Shown here: one piece after another, positions 1 to 5,367 of the stretch
Numbering within the stretch: the stretch's first letter is position 1
How the letters are laid out: the number at the start of each line of letters is the position of its first letter
Assembly (NCBI GenBank): GCA_017544125.1
Contig: JAFYET010000330.1
Location: 1-6,262, forward strand
Reading direction: 5' to 3'
DNA from: Ruminococcus sp.
Lineage (GTDB): Bacteria > Bacillota > Clostridia > Oscillospirales > Ruminococcaceae
Length of the DNA: 6,262 bases
Made by a program: the position numbers and the translations under genes
The notes under the pieces: generated by a model
Database searches by the model: none
What the model was told of the DNA's origin: nothing
The model's input: the letters and a program-made list of their open reading frames with translations, nothing else

Positions 1-337
1 CATTTTGCTCTTTCATTGCCTTTTCCTCCTCACGGCGCTTTTTGTAGTATTCATCGGTCGCCTCTGCACGCCTTACCGCATCAGCCCAGGGTGCAAGGTC
101 GGCGTAACTGTCGTCCTTTACCGTGTAGTAGGGCATCGTGTAGTAATCATCATCAGCCTCAAACAGCTCACGCCCCGAGCGGATAATGTCTACTGCATTA
201 TCATCATCAAGCGCATCAAAGTCAGCCCTGCTTATCTCGCAAAGCTGATAATAGCCCCGCTGACTGCGCTGTGCTGTGCAGATGTTTTTCTCTTCGTCAT
301 AACAGGCCTTCCAGCCTATTCCTTGTTTGAATTGCAT
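1..337 (-). CDS. Acidic hypothetical protein, C-terminus cut by window edge
   Basis: The minus-strand frame is open from ATG at 337 to the window edge (112 codons visible), beginning MQFKQGIGWKACYDEEKN. An AGGAG sits 8 nt upstream of the ATG (350-346), which fixes the start. The visible part is rich in Asp, Glu and Tyr, with acidic clusters such as DALDDDNAVD and FEADDDYYTMPYY. It ends in a charged, probably helical KKRREEEKAMKEQN stretch at the cut. I see no signal peptide or membrane segment. It lies 45 bp behind the WQxxCCG protein on the same strand with no terminator between, so it is probably the third gene of the queA run. I do not recognise a family. The gene itself is well supported; its function is unknown. 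Confidence 0.8.
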   Translation of the reverse strand, partial: MQFKQGIGWKACYDEEKNICTAQRSQRGYYQLCEISRADFDALDDDNAVDIIRSGRELFEADDDYYTMPYYTVKDDSYADLAPWADAVRRAEATDEYYKKRREEEKAMKEQN

Positions 338-382
338 AGCGATCTCTCCTCTTGGCAAAACTGTTCTACGTGAAATGTTCGT

Positions 383-787
383 TTATTGGAAGGTTATTTC
401 CTCCTTACGGGCGGGTCTGAGGGTGCAGTCGGTCAAACCGACCACATATCCCGAAGCCTGCATACCCTCGGGAGCTTCATCAAAGCCCTCTGCCCTCTCT
501 GTCGGGAAAAGCTCCCCCGACACGGGGAGGAGCAGCCTTGGTCTGTCCTTGTCAGGCTCGTATCTCTGGCAGAGCAGCCTTATGTCCGTGACAATACCCT
601 CAATTACCGAAAAATCGGGCTTATACTCGCTGTGAGCCTCATAGCAGTAATCGACAAAGCTAAGATCGACGGCCGTATACAACCCGTTGTTCGGACGGAC
701 TACCCATTTGATCTTATCTCCCGCCGTAAAGGGTGTGCCGCAGCATTCGAGCTGCCAGCTGTCATAAAAAACGGTATAATGCCTCAT
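383..787 (-). CDS. Small WQxxCCGxPF-motif protein downstream of queA (possibly DUF6578-like)
   Basis: This is a 134-residue soluble protein. Residues 8-28 carry the striking YDSWQLECCGTPFTAGDKIKW segment, and the WQ-x2-CCG-x-PF-x2-GD pattern resembles a family of small proteins that I recall being catalogued as DUF6578. That link is from memory and unchecked. The paired cysteines at 15-16, with C48, C73 and C121, could bind metal or be structural, but nothing shows which. The middle (VIEGIVTDIRLLCQRY) alternates like beta strands, suggesting a compact beta fold. The ATG at 787 lies 9 bp after the queA stop. Its GAGGG ribosome-binding site overlaps that stop codon, which suggests translational coupling. 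A long opposite-strand frame across this gene and queA is a shadow. Role unknown; a link to queuosine synthesis is only positional. Confidence 0.85.
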   Translation of the reverse strand: MRHYTVFYDSWQLECCGTPFTAGDKIKWVVRPNNGLYTAVDLSFVDYCYEAHSEYKPDFSVIEGIVTDIRLLCQRYEPDKDRPRLLLPVSGELFPTERAEGFDEAPEGMQASGYVVGLTDCTLRPARKEEITFQ

Positions 788-796
788 TATGTGCCC

Positions 797-1843
797 TCAT
801 ACTATCATCATACTGTCACCAAACGAGAAAAACCTGTACTTCTCCTCCACCGCTACCTTGTAGGCGTTCATGGTGTTGTCGTACCCGAGGAACGCCGAGA
901 CGAGCATGATAAGCGTGCTTTCGGGCAGGTGGAAGTTGGTTATAAGCCCGTCAAGCACCTTGAACTCGTAACCGGGGTAGATGAATATGTCAGTGTAGCC
1001 CTCGCAGGGCTTGATCTCACCGAAAAAGGTCGCCACGCTCTCCAAAGTGCGGCAGCTCGTGGTGCCTACGGCGATAACACGCCCGCCGTGGGCTTTGGTC
1101 TTGTTTATAAGCTCTGCTGTACGCTCAGGGAGCTCGTAGTGCTCACGGTGCATCTTGTGGTCAAGCACCCTGTCTTCCTTGACGGGGCGGAATGTGCCGA
1201 GCCCGACGTGAAGTGTCACGTAGGCGATGTTTATGCCCATATCTTCAAGCTCCTGCATCTGCTCTTTGGTAAAGTGCAGCCCCGCCGTGGGTGCGGCAGA
1301 TGAGCCGAGCTCGTTTGAGTATACCGTCTGGTAGCGCTCCTTGTCCTTCAGCTTTTCGGTGATGTAGGGTGGCAGGGGCATCTGACCTATGCGGTCAAGT
1401 GTGGCAAAGAAGCTGCCCTTTTCGCACTCAAAACGTGCTATGCGGTTGCCGTCTTCAAGCACATCGGTGATGACGGCTGAGAGTATCCCCCCGCCGAAAA
1501 CAAAGCGTGTGCCGACTTTGGCTTTCTTGCCGGGGCGGCAGAGGATCTCCCACTCATTTTCGCCCCGCTGCTCTACCAGCAGGAACTCTATGAAGCTGCC
1601 GTTGTCAGCCTTTTCGCCGTAGATACGTGCAGGCAGCACTCGTGAGTCGTTCACCACCAGCAGATCGCCCGGGTGCAGGTAGTCTTTGAGGTTGTAGAAG
1701 TGGTCGTGGGTACACTCCCCCGTCACCCTGTCAACTTTGAGCAGCCGGGAAGCGTTTCTCGGCTCTATCGGTGTCTGAGCTATCAGCTCCTGCGGCAGGT
1801 CATAGTAAAAATCCGACCGCAGCATATTGTTTGTGTCAAGCAT
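797..1843 (-). CDS. queA: S-adenosylmethionine:tRNA ribosyltransferase-isomerase
   Basis: QueA transfers and isomerises the ribosyl group of S-adenosylmethionine onto preQ1 at the tRNA wobble position, giving epoxyqueuosine, the penultimate step of queuosine synthesis in the cytoplasm. The 348-residue length is normal and the family signatures run end to end: SDFYYDLPQELIAQ (10-23), VVNDSRVLPARIYG (63-76), AAPTAGLHFT (183-192), LHVGLGTFRPV (211-221), DHKMHRE (228-234), GTTSCRTLE (260-268), TNFHLPESTLIMLVSAF (302-318) and YRFFSFGDSMMI (336-347). Many family members start at the equivalent of Met7. Here AAAGGA about 9 nt before Met1 supports the longer start, and Met7 has no ribosome-binding site. 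It leads a three-gene minus-strand run. No convincing promoter or preQ1 riboswitch was found in the repeat-rich DNA upstream. The tgt gene, often adjacent in other genomes, is not in the window. Confidence 0.97.
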   Translation of the reverse strand: MLDTNNMLRSDFYYDLPQELIAQTPIEPRNASRLLKVDRVTGECTHDHFYNLKDYLHPGDLLVVNDSRVLPARIYGEKADNGSFIEFLLVEQRGENEWEILCRPGKKAKVGTRFVFGGGILSAVITDVLEDGNRIARFECEKGSFFATLDRIGQMPLPPYITEKLKDKERYQTVYSNELGSSAAPTAGLHFTKEQMQELEDMGINIAYVTLHVGLGTFRPVKEDRVLDHKMHREHYELPERTAELINKTKAHGGRVIAVGTTSCRTLESVATFFGEIKPCEGYTDIFIYPGYEFKVLDGLITNFHLPESTLIMLVSAFLGYDNTMNAYKVAVEEKYRFFSFGDSMMIV

Positions 1844-1912
1844 TTTATCAGTTCCTTTTATAATTCATAATACACATAGTCAATGCATAATGCACGAAAT
1901 CAATGCATAATT

Positions 1913-1955
1913 CATAATGCATAATGCATAATTGAGGTATCGCCCTACGGTCGAT
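1913..1955 (+). repeat. Interspersed core-plus-hairpin element, copy A
   Basis: The copy reads GCATAATTGAGG (1926-1937), one spacer base, then a hairpin at 1939-1955 whose ATCGCCC/GGTCGAT arms pair with one mismatch around a TAC loop. Three CATAATG-type heptads precede the core. It is the only copy in plus orientation, opposite to queA and the DnaD-like gene on either side. Its core is identical to copy D and differs at one base from copies B and C. Confidence 0.75.
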
Positions 1956-2058
1956 GATATGCCCATTCGGGCAAGCCGCCTGCGGCGGCTAATTAACAAT
2001 GCATAGTTTTCACACAACCCATAATTGACAATTAGCGGCACAGCCGCTTTAAACATCC

Positions 2059-2088
2059 GTCCGCCGCAGGCGGACTCCTTAATTATGC
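2059..2088 (-). repeat. Interspersed core-plus-hairpin element, copy B
   Basis: Read on the minus strand, the core GCATAATTAAGG (2088-2077) is followed by one base and a perfect 7-bp hairpin (2075-2059, GTCCGCC/GGCGGAC, 3-nt loop). It lies 55 bp past the stop of the DnaD-like gene and is inverted relative to copy A, so A and B could serve as imperfect terminal repeats of the segment between them. Confidence 0.72.
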
Positions 2089-2142
2089 TTAGCGTTTTCC
2101 GCTGAAAGCGGATAATGCGTGAATATATGCATTATGCATTAG

Positions 2143-3171
2143 TTACAGTTTCACTTTATCAAAATCAATGCTCCTCGCAAAGTCGTCAACTTCGTTTACG
2201 GCTATGCCGCTCTTTTCGGGGGAGGCGGGTTTATTTGCCTTGAAACGCTCCTTTTCGGCGGCGGCGGCAGCGGGGGTGCGAATGCCTTTTTTGTGCCATT
2301 CTTCAAGTATCTTGTTGATATAAGCAAAGCTCAGCTTGCCCGTGTTGTCGATGTTCTCTTCGTAGGCGAGCTGTACCATATCAAAGCCGAAGCCCATGTC
2401 CTGCCACGCCTGAATGTAGCCCTTCTGCTTCTTTGTGACAGAGCTTGTAAGCTCGATGAGCCGCTTTATCTTCGCTTCAAATGAGTTGTATGAGGTCAGA
2501 GCGATTATCTTGCGCTCGATGCTGTCAAACTCGCTTATCCCCTCGTCGAACCAGTCACGGGCAACGCTTAAAATATATGCGCTCTTGCACTTGCCAAGGC
2601 TCTTGCAGTATTCGGCTATCATAAGTATGCAGGCAGGGTCAAGCTCTAAGTGCTCGTACATTTCTAATATGTCGCCGATGTTCGAGTGGGTCAGCTGCCT
2701 GCCCGCAAGCGCCTCCATGCTCTGCATAAGGTCAGAAAGCGCCTTGTCGGCTTCGATCTTGGCGGCTATCTCCTTTGGCGTGTAGCGCACCCTTGCGTCA
2801 CGGGAAGTGTCACGGGCAGTACCCTTTATAGCCTCAGCCTGCCCTATGAGTTTAAGCTCCTGCGAGGGCTTTTCATCAGCTTTTTCGGGCGGGCTGACGG
2901 GCTGTGCGGCTGTGTTTTCTGCACCCGTTATCCCCTCAGCGGCAAAGACCCCGAGCTTTGAGAAGTGTATCACAGCTTCTCTTACCACCTGCTCAGATAC
3001 CCCCGACATATCGGCTATCCTTTTGGTATCGACCGCCTCACTGCCAAGACAGTATATGCACAGAAGCACCTTTATCTGCTCGCCTGTGCTTATTTTCATG
3101 TATTCATCAACTACGCTCGCAGGCATCATAAACACCCTGCCCAGCATAGAAAACCTCACCCGTATCTCCAT
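2143..3171 (-). CDS. DnaD-domain replication-type protein with two DnaD motifs
   Basis: The 342-residue protein has three parts. Residues 10-80 look like a winged-helix domain (GRVFMMPASVVDEY, then helices through VSEQVVREAVIHFSKLG). Residues 81-130 are a polar Pro/Ala/Lys linker. Two DnaD-like helical domains follow, each ending in the YxxxI/VxxxW signature: Y199-V203-W207 (YILSVARDWFDEGI) and Y284-I288-W292 (YINKILEEWHKKGI). The tail from about 300 is Ala/Lys-rich. DnaD and DnaB-type primosome proteins of low-GC Gram-positives remodel DNA and help load the helicase at origins; phage versions exist. Met1 has GAGGG only 4 nt upstream, while Met9 (3147) has GGTGAGG at 6 nt. Family N-termini usually extend before the GxxFxxP motif, so Met1 is preferred. 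A consensus promoter precedes the gene, so it appears to be its own unit. Nearby phage genes are absent. The paralogue (dnaD, dnaB or other) cannot be decided. Confidence 0.9.
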   Translation of the reverse strand: MEIRVRFSMLGRVFMMPASVVDEYMKISTGEQIKVLLCIYCLGSEAVDTKRIADMSGVSEQVVREAVIHFSKLGVFAAEGITGAENTAAQPVSPPEKADEKPSQELKLIGQAEAIKGTARDTSRDARVRYTPKEIAAKIEADKALSDLMQSMEALAGRQLTHSNIGDILEMYEHLELDPACILMIAEYCKSLGKCKSAYILSVARDWFDEGISEFDSIERKIIALTSYNSFEAKIKRLIELTSSVTKKQKGYIQAWQDMGFGFDMVQLAYEENIDNTGKLSFAYINKILEEWHKKGIRTPAAAAAEKERFKANKPASPEKSGIAVNEVDDFARSIDFDKVKL

Positions 3172-3209
3172 ATTTCCCTCTTCTTTGCGTTTATTCGATA
3201 AGTAATACT

Positions 3210-3238
3210 ATTATATCACAGTTTGTGAGTAAAGTCAA
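3210..3238 (-). promoter_or_regulatory. Promoter of the DnaD-like gene
   Basis: On the minus strand TTGACT (3238-3233) and TATAAT (3215-3210) are separated by exactly 17 bp. A TG one base before the -10 makes it an extended -10 promoter. The predicted start near 3203 leaves a leader of about 32 nt before the ATG at 3171. Confidence 0.88.
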
Positions 3239-3249
3239 ATTAGTTGTAA

Positions 3250-3313
3250 GGTGTTAGAAGTAAGAGGAAAGAAGCCGGGGGCCCTGCGCCCGAAAGACCC
3301 CTTAGCTAACACC
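3250..3313. other. Structured GC-rich intergenic block of unknown nature
   Basis: A perfect 8-bp inverted repeat, GGTGTTAG (3250-3257) with CTAACACC (3306-3313), encloses 48 bp containing G- and C-runs that can form nested stems (GGGC/GCCC at 3281-3293 when read on the minus strand). The block is much more GC-rich than its AT-rich left flank. No promoter clearly belongs to it and no ORF with a ribosome-binding site covers it. It may be part of an RNA, a dispersed repeat or a remnant; I cannot identify it. Confidence 0.45.
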
Positions 3314-3329
3314 ATTTGGCAGCCGCCGC

Positions 3330-3372
3330 ATAAACAACACCCCGAGAAAACGTGAGATCCTCTCGGGGTGCT
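3330..3372 (-). terminator. Hairpin terminator-like site after the PIN-protein gene
   Basis: A perfect 10-bp stem, CACCCCGAGA (3338-3347) with TCTCGGGGTG (3361-3370), closes a 13-nt loop. Read on the minus strand it is followed by TTGTTTAT, a modest T-rich tail, and it lies about 80 bp past the PIN-protein stop. On the plus strand the trailing sequence is CTTTGCTATAT, so weak bidirectional activity is possible. The stem is strong; its function as a terminator is inferred. Confidence 0.65.
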
Positions 3373-3396
3373 TTGCTATATACAAGTATTCTGATC

Positions 3397-3428
3397 ATCG
3401 GCGCTTTGCACCGATACCTTAATTATGC
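3397..3428 (-). repeat. Interspersed core-plus-hairpin element, copy C
   Basis: On the minus strand the core GCATAATTAAGG (3428-3417) is followed by one base and a hairpin (3415-3397) pairing ATCGGTGC with GCGCCGAT, including one G-U pair, around an AAA loop. It begins about 20 bp after the stop codon of the PIN-domain gene. Its layout matches copies A and B although the stem bases differ, as expected if structure rather than sequence is kept. Confidence 0.75.
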
Positions 3429-3431
3429 ATT

Positions 3432-3456
3432 GGAAATGAGCCTTTAGCTTATTTCC
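3432..3456. repeat. Inverted repeat spanning a stop codon
   Basis: GGAAATGAGC (3432-3441) pairs with GCTTATTTCC (3447-3456) around a 5-nt loop with one imperfect pair (G-U if transcribed rightward, A-C in the minus-strand mRNA). The right arm includes the TAA stop and last codons of the PIN-domain gene, so that mRNA could fold back over its own stop codon. No T-run follows, so it is not an ordinary terminator. Confidence 0.6.
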
Positions 3457-4390
3457 TTATCTCTCCGATGTACTCGATTATCTTGTCATAATCGTCCTTG
3501 ACCGTCTGATAAAGCTCTCTGCCCTTTTCGGTGCCGAGCTTTGAGCGCAGGGTGTTGTAGAATGCGCTCTTGTTCTTGGCACTCTCGGCTGTCTCACGAA
3601 TTAGCTTGAGCTCCTCTTTGGTAAAGGGCTGCTTGTGCTTTGCGCCCATAAGGTTGTTGAGGAACTGGTTGACCTTGCCCTTTTGCAGGCGGCTGAGCTC
3701 TGCTGTGGCGAGCTTTTTCTTCTTGGGGGCAGCTTTCTTGACGGGTTGCTTTTTGGCAGACTTCTTTTCAGCCGGCTTCTCCTCCGGTTCTGCTTGCTCT
3801 GGCTCTGCTTGCTGATCCTCGGGCTCGCTTTCAGGCTCGCTTTCAGGCTCTGCCTGTGCGGGGGCGGGGGTCAGCTCCATTGCCTTTGATATCTCTGCCT
3901 CGAACTGGTCGGGCTCTATCTCGGGCACCTCGGGTGCGCTGAAAAGTATCTCCTCAGCCTCTGCCGGCTGCTCCTGAATGACCTCGGGCTCGGGCTGTGC
4001 CGGCTCGGGAGTGACAGGCTCGGGTCGTTGTCTGGCAGCGCCTATGTTCACACGCCTTGAAACGTTGGTCTTGCCGAATGAGCGGTAGCGCTCCACCACC
4101 ACGTCAAAGCCCTTGTCCTTGCTGACTATCACAAAGTCATGCTCTGCATCATAAACGATGCCCAGCACCGAAACTATGTCAAAATCCATAGCGTTCATGA
4201 TGCCGTTTTTGCTCTTGTAGAACTTTATCTCCGCCTTGGTGGACAGAAGCATTCTGATTATCGGTATTTTCAGCGTGTCTGCCTTTTCGCTGTAAAACAC
4301 TATCAGCTCGTCGTTCTCTGTAAGGTTGTTTGCCCCCTCAAACCCGCCGCTGTTGACGTTTTCGAGGTCTATAAGATATGTAGTGTTCAT
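3449..4390 (-). CDS. PIN/NYN-like domain protein with long acidic-then-basic linker
   Basis: The protein has 313 residues in three zones. Residues 1-118 resemble a PIN/NYN-type nuclease fold: strand YLIDLENVN with acidic D8 and E10, then AMDFDIVSVLG with D69 and D71, then VIVSKDKGFDVVV with D92 and D96. Such acidic residues usually bind metal for RNA cleavage, so RNase activity is plausible but unproven. Residues 119-205 are low-complexity Pro/Glu/Gln, including PESEPESEPE encoded by a 12-bp tandem repeat at 3822-3845. Residues 206-226 are lysine-rich. Residues 227-313 form a predicted helical C-terminal domain (LSRLQKGKVNQFLNNLMG to the end) with no family I recognise. GGAG lies 8 nt before the ATG. 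The gene follows the 216-residue hypothetical gene by 62 bp with no terminator between, so the two may be co-transcribed; two TATAAT-like boxes in the gap lack a -35. The substrate is unknown. Confidence 0.85.
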   Translation of the reverse strand: MNTTYLIDLENVNSGGFEGANNLTENDELIVFYSEKADTLKIPIIRMLLSTKAEIKFYKSKNGIMNAMDFDIVSVLGIVYDAEHDFVIVSKDKGFDVVVERYRSFGKTNVSRRVNIGAARQRPEPVTPEPAQPEPEVIQEQPAEAEEILFSAPEVPEIEPDQFEAEISKAMELTPAPAQAEPESEPESEPEDQQAEPEQAEPEEKPAEKKSAKKQPVKKAAPKKKKLATAELSRLQKGKVNQFLNNLMGAKHKQPFTKEELKLIRETAESAKNKSAFYNTLRSKLGTEKGRELYQTVKDDYDKIIEYIGEIRK

Positions 4391-4421
4391 AAGTTTTCTC
4401 CAATTATAGAATTATAGGATC

Positions 4422-4448
4422 CGCCCGCATGGCGCACCTCAATTATGC
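4422..4448 (-). repeat. Interspersed core-plus-hairpin element, copy D (degenerate stem)
   Basis: On the minus strand the core GCATAATTGAGG (4448-4437) starts 4 bp past the stop of the upstream gene and is followed, two bases on, by a short stem CGCC/GGCG (4434-4422). The core is identical to copy A. The stem is only 4 bp, so this copy looks decayed. It occupies most of the gap before the PIN-domain gene. Confidence 0.65.
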
Positions 4449-4452
4449 ATTA

Positions 4453-5103
4453 TCAGTAGTTGTGCCAATCGGTAAACCGCAGGTCGGTCTGGTATATTTT
4501 GTCGTATGCGCCGCAGATAAGGGCGGTGTCGTAGATATCCGAGCACTGGAAGCTGATGTAGTTATCGGTCACGCCCATAGACTCAGGTCTTATGCCCTTG
4601 ATGAAATTGTCAAGGTTGAGCTGCGGTTTATACTTGCGAAGATATGCTTCAAAGCTTGATTTTTTCACGCTGCCGTCATTGGGCTTGTCCTGACCGAAAG
4701 TCAGCCCGTCATCTTCCATTTGCACCGGTGCGTAGAAGTTCTCATAGCCGTCATATATGCTGTAATCATACCCCGGCACTGTAAGCTCCTCATGCTCCCA
4801 GAACCTGTTGCCGCAGCCTTTCATATCATCATAAACGTGCCATAAGAAAGTGTCGTTAAGCTGAGAGATGTTTGGCGCTATCTTCTTTTCAAGGGCGTTT
4901 ATGCGCTCGGTCAGATAGGCGGCTATATCGTCATCAGACACCTCGCCTTTTTGTGTGAGTTCGTAAACGCTGTCCCACTCATAGCGTATCTCCTCACAGG
5001 AATCGAGTATCTCTATCATGTCGTCCTTATATAGCCCCATATACCCGAGATCAAACGTACCCTGCACCTTGAAGCTGCCGTCCTCGGCATAGACCTTTAC
5101 CAT
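4453..5103 (-). CDS. Unrecognised acidic cytoplasmic protein, 216 residues
   Basis: I do not recognise a family. The protein starts MVKVYAEDGSFKVQGTF, a likely beta strand pair, followed by acidic helices (residues 26-74, ending in TERINALEKKI, a short amphipathic helix). A Tyr/Gly/Asp-rich middle follows (GYDYSIYDGYENFYAP, 111-126), then an aromatic C-terminus ending FTDWHNY. There is no signal peptide, membrane segment or evident catalytic motif. Cysteines at 36, 97, 187 and 197 show no metal-site spacing. The start is very firm: a perfect AAAGGAGG lies 8 nt before ATG at 5103, with a consensus promoter upstream. The stop TGA is followed directly by TAA, giving a double stop. It is probably first in a unit with the PIN-domain gene. 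Composition resembles the hypothetical gene at the left edge, but no relationship can be shown. Confidence 0.88.
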   Translation of the reverse strand: MVKVYAEDGSFKVQGTFDLGYMGLYKDDMIEILDSCEEIRYEWDSVYELTQKGEVSDDDIAAYLTERINALEKKIAPNISQLNDTFLWHVYDDMKGCGNRFWEHEELTVPGYDYSIYDGYENFYAPVQMEDDGLTFGQDKPNDGSVKKSSFEAYLRKYKPQLNLDNFIKGIRPESMGVTDNYISFQCSDIYDTALICGAYDKIYQTDLRFTDWHNY

Positions 5104-5140
5104 AATGATGCCTCCTTTGCATTGAATTATCGCTGATACT

Positions 5141-5169
5141 ATTATAACCTAAATCGGGGCGGTTGTCAA
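5141..5169 (-). promoter_or_regulatory. Consensus promoter of the 216-residue protein gene
   Basis: Perfect TTGACA (5169-5164) and perfect TATAAT (5146-5141) on the minus strand have a 17-bp spacer. Transcription should begin near 5134, about 31 nt before the ATG. The strength implies high basal expression unless repressed. Confidence 0.9.
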
Positions 5170-5181
5170 TGCAATTCGGCA

Positions 5182-5215
5182 TAACAAAATACCCCCTGAC
5201 AGCTTTGTCAGAGGG
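5182..5215 (-). terminator. Strong intrinsic terminator of the orphan small transcript
   Basis: On the minus strand CCCTCTGACA (5215-5206) pairs with TGTCAGGGGG (5201-5192) over 10 bp with one U-G pair and a 4-nt AAGC loop. TATTTTGTTAT follows. The plus strand lacks a T-run, so the direction is clear. The stop codon of the 22-codon ORF lies inside the stem. Confidence 0.88.
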
Positions 5216-5276
5216 CAGCAAAATCTACAAGCATATTGGTGTAGAGCACCAAATCTGCAAAGGATATGTACGCCAT
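5208..5276 (-). CDS. 22-codon hydrophobic ORF, possible remnant of a small toxin-like peptide
   Basis: ATG at 5276 opens a 22-residue reading frame beginning MAYISFADLVLYTN, hydrophobic except for two Asp and one Asn. The YISFADL start recalls small membrane-active peptides of Firmicutes (often labelled holin-like or type I toxin-like), which I remember as about 30 residues with a lysine-rich end; that comparison is unchecked. Here the frame stops inside the terminator stem with no basic tail, so it may be truncated. The sequence before ATG is only GGGTAGT, a weak ribosome-binding site, but AAGGA lies immediately beyond an intervening hairpin. It is too short to trust on coding signal alone; the strong promoter and terminator around it are the main support. 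Confidence 0.4.
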   Translation of the reverse strand: MAYISFADLVLYTNMLVDFAAL

Positions 5277-5283
5277 ACTACCC

Positions 5284-5308
5284 GTATCAAATGCATAGCA
5301 TTTGATAC
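5284..5308. repeat. Perfect 11-bp hairpin in the leader of the 22-codon ORF
   Basis: GTATCAAATGC and GCATTTGATAC form a perfect 11-bp stem with a 3-nt loop. With the two bases 5309-5310 it separates AAGGA (5315-5311) from GGG (5283-5281). Removing the 27 nt would join them as AAGGAGGG, 4 nt before the ATG. Confidence 0.85.
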
Positions 5309-5367
5309 AATCCTTCATCTCTAAGGAGACCGCCAATCTTCGTTTTAAGAACTCGGACTACAACATC

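Larger units (their letters stand above)
1859..2142. repeat. Gene-free mosaic of heptad repeats and short GC-rich palindromes
   Basis: This roughly 284-bp spacer between queA and the DnaD-like gene has no plausible ORF. It alternates AT-rich heptads of the CATAATG type (three in a row at 1913-1933; more at 1883-1889, 1904-1910 and 2127-2140) with compact hairpins. The hairpins are 1939-1955 (one mismatch), 1960-1973 (TGCCC/GGGCA), 1974-1990 (AGCCGCC, loop TGC), 2034-2048 (AGCGGC, loop ACA), 2059-2075 (GTCCGCC, loop GCA) and 2098-2112 (TCCGCT, loop GAA). Loops are almost all 3 nt. No hairpin is followed by a clear T-run on either strand, so these are not standard terminators. The heptads at the two ends are inverted relative to each other, giving a MITE-like outline without coding content. 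Confidence 0.85.
5182..5361 (-). ncRNA. Orphan ~180-nt structured transcript (sRNA or tiny-peptide mRNA)
   Basis: A consensus promoter and a strong terminator bracket about 180 nt with no conventional gene. In the predicted RNA, TCTC/GAGA forms a small hairpin near 5328-5317. AAGGAT (5315-5310) can pair with ATCCTT (5264-5259) to close a junction holding the perfect 11-bp hairpin at 5308-5284. A long imperfect hairpin around TTGGTG/CACCAA lies between 5258 and 5231, and the terminator closes the 3' end. Such dense pairing fits either a regulatory RNA or the structured mRNA of a type I toxin-like peptide. I cannot match it to a named RNA family. Confidence 0.6.

Noticed and set aside
386..1303. 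A 305-codon open frame on the plus strand opposite the WQxxCCG gene and queA
   Set aside because: It is antisense to two genes with clear motifs and ribosome-binding sites, its product has no recognisable domain, and it has no convincing start context. Biased codon use of the real genes explains it.
1820..1825. Met7 of QueA as the true start
   Set aside because: It would match typical family starts but has no Shine-Dalgarno sequence, whereas AAAGGA precedes Met1 at normal distance.
1857..1883. A queA promoter made of TTGACT (1883-1878) and TATAAA (1862-1857)
   Set aside because: The spacer is only 15 bp and the resulting start would fall past the queA ribosome-binding site.
1844..1934. A preQ1 riboswitch before queA
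   Set aside because: I looked for the compact preQ1 aptamer pattern because of queA's pathway. The leader is AT-rich heptad repeats with no matching stem and A-rich tail.
1883..1934. CRISPR-like short repeats
   Set aside because: The units are 7 bp, mostly contiguous and without spacers of constant length. They are simple heptad repeats.
3570..3889. Leucine/phenylalanine-rich plus-strand frames opposite the PIN protein that look like membrane proteins
   Set aside because: They are the antisense of the Lys- and Glu-rich linker, whose codons read as Leu, Phe and Cys on the other strand.
4401..4418. Tandem TATAAT-like boxes before the PIN-domain gene as a promoter
   Set aside because: No -35 hexamer lies 16-18 bp upstream of either, and the closer one overlaps the ribosome-binding region. 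They look like AT-rich spacer.
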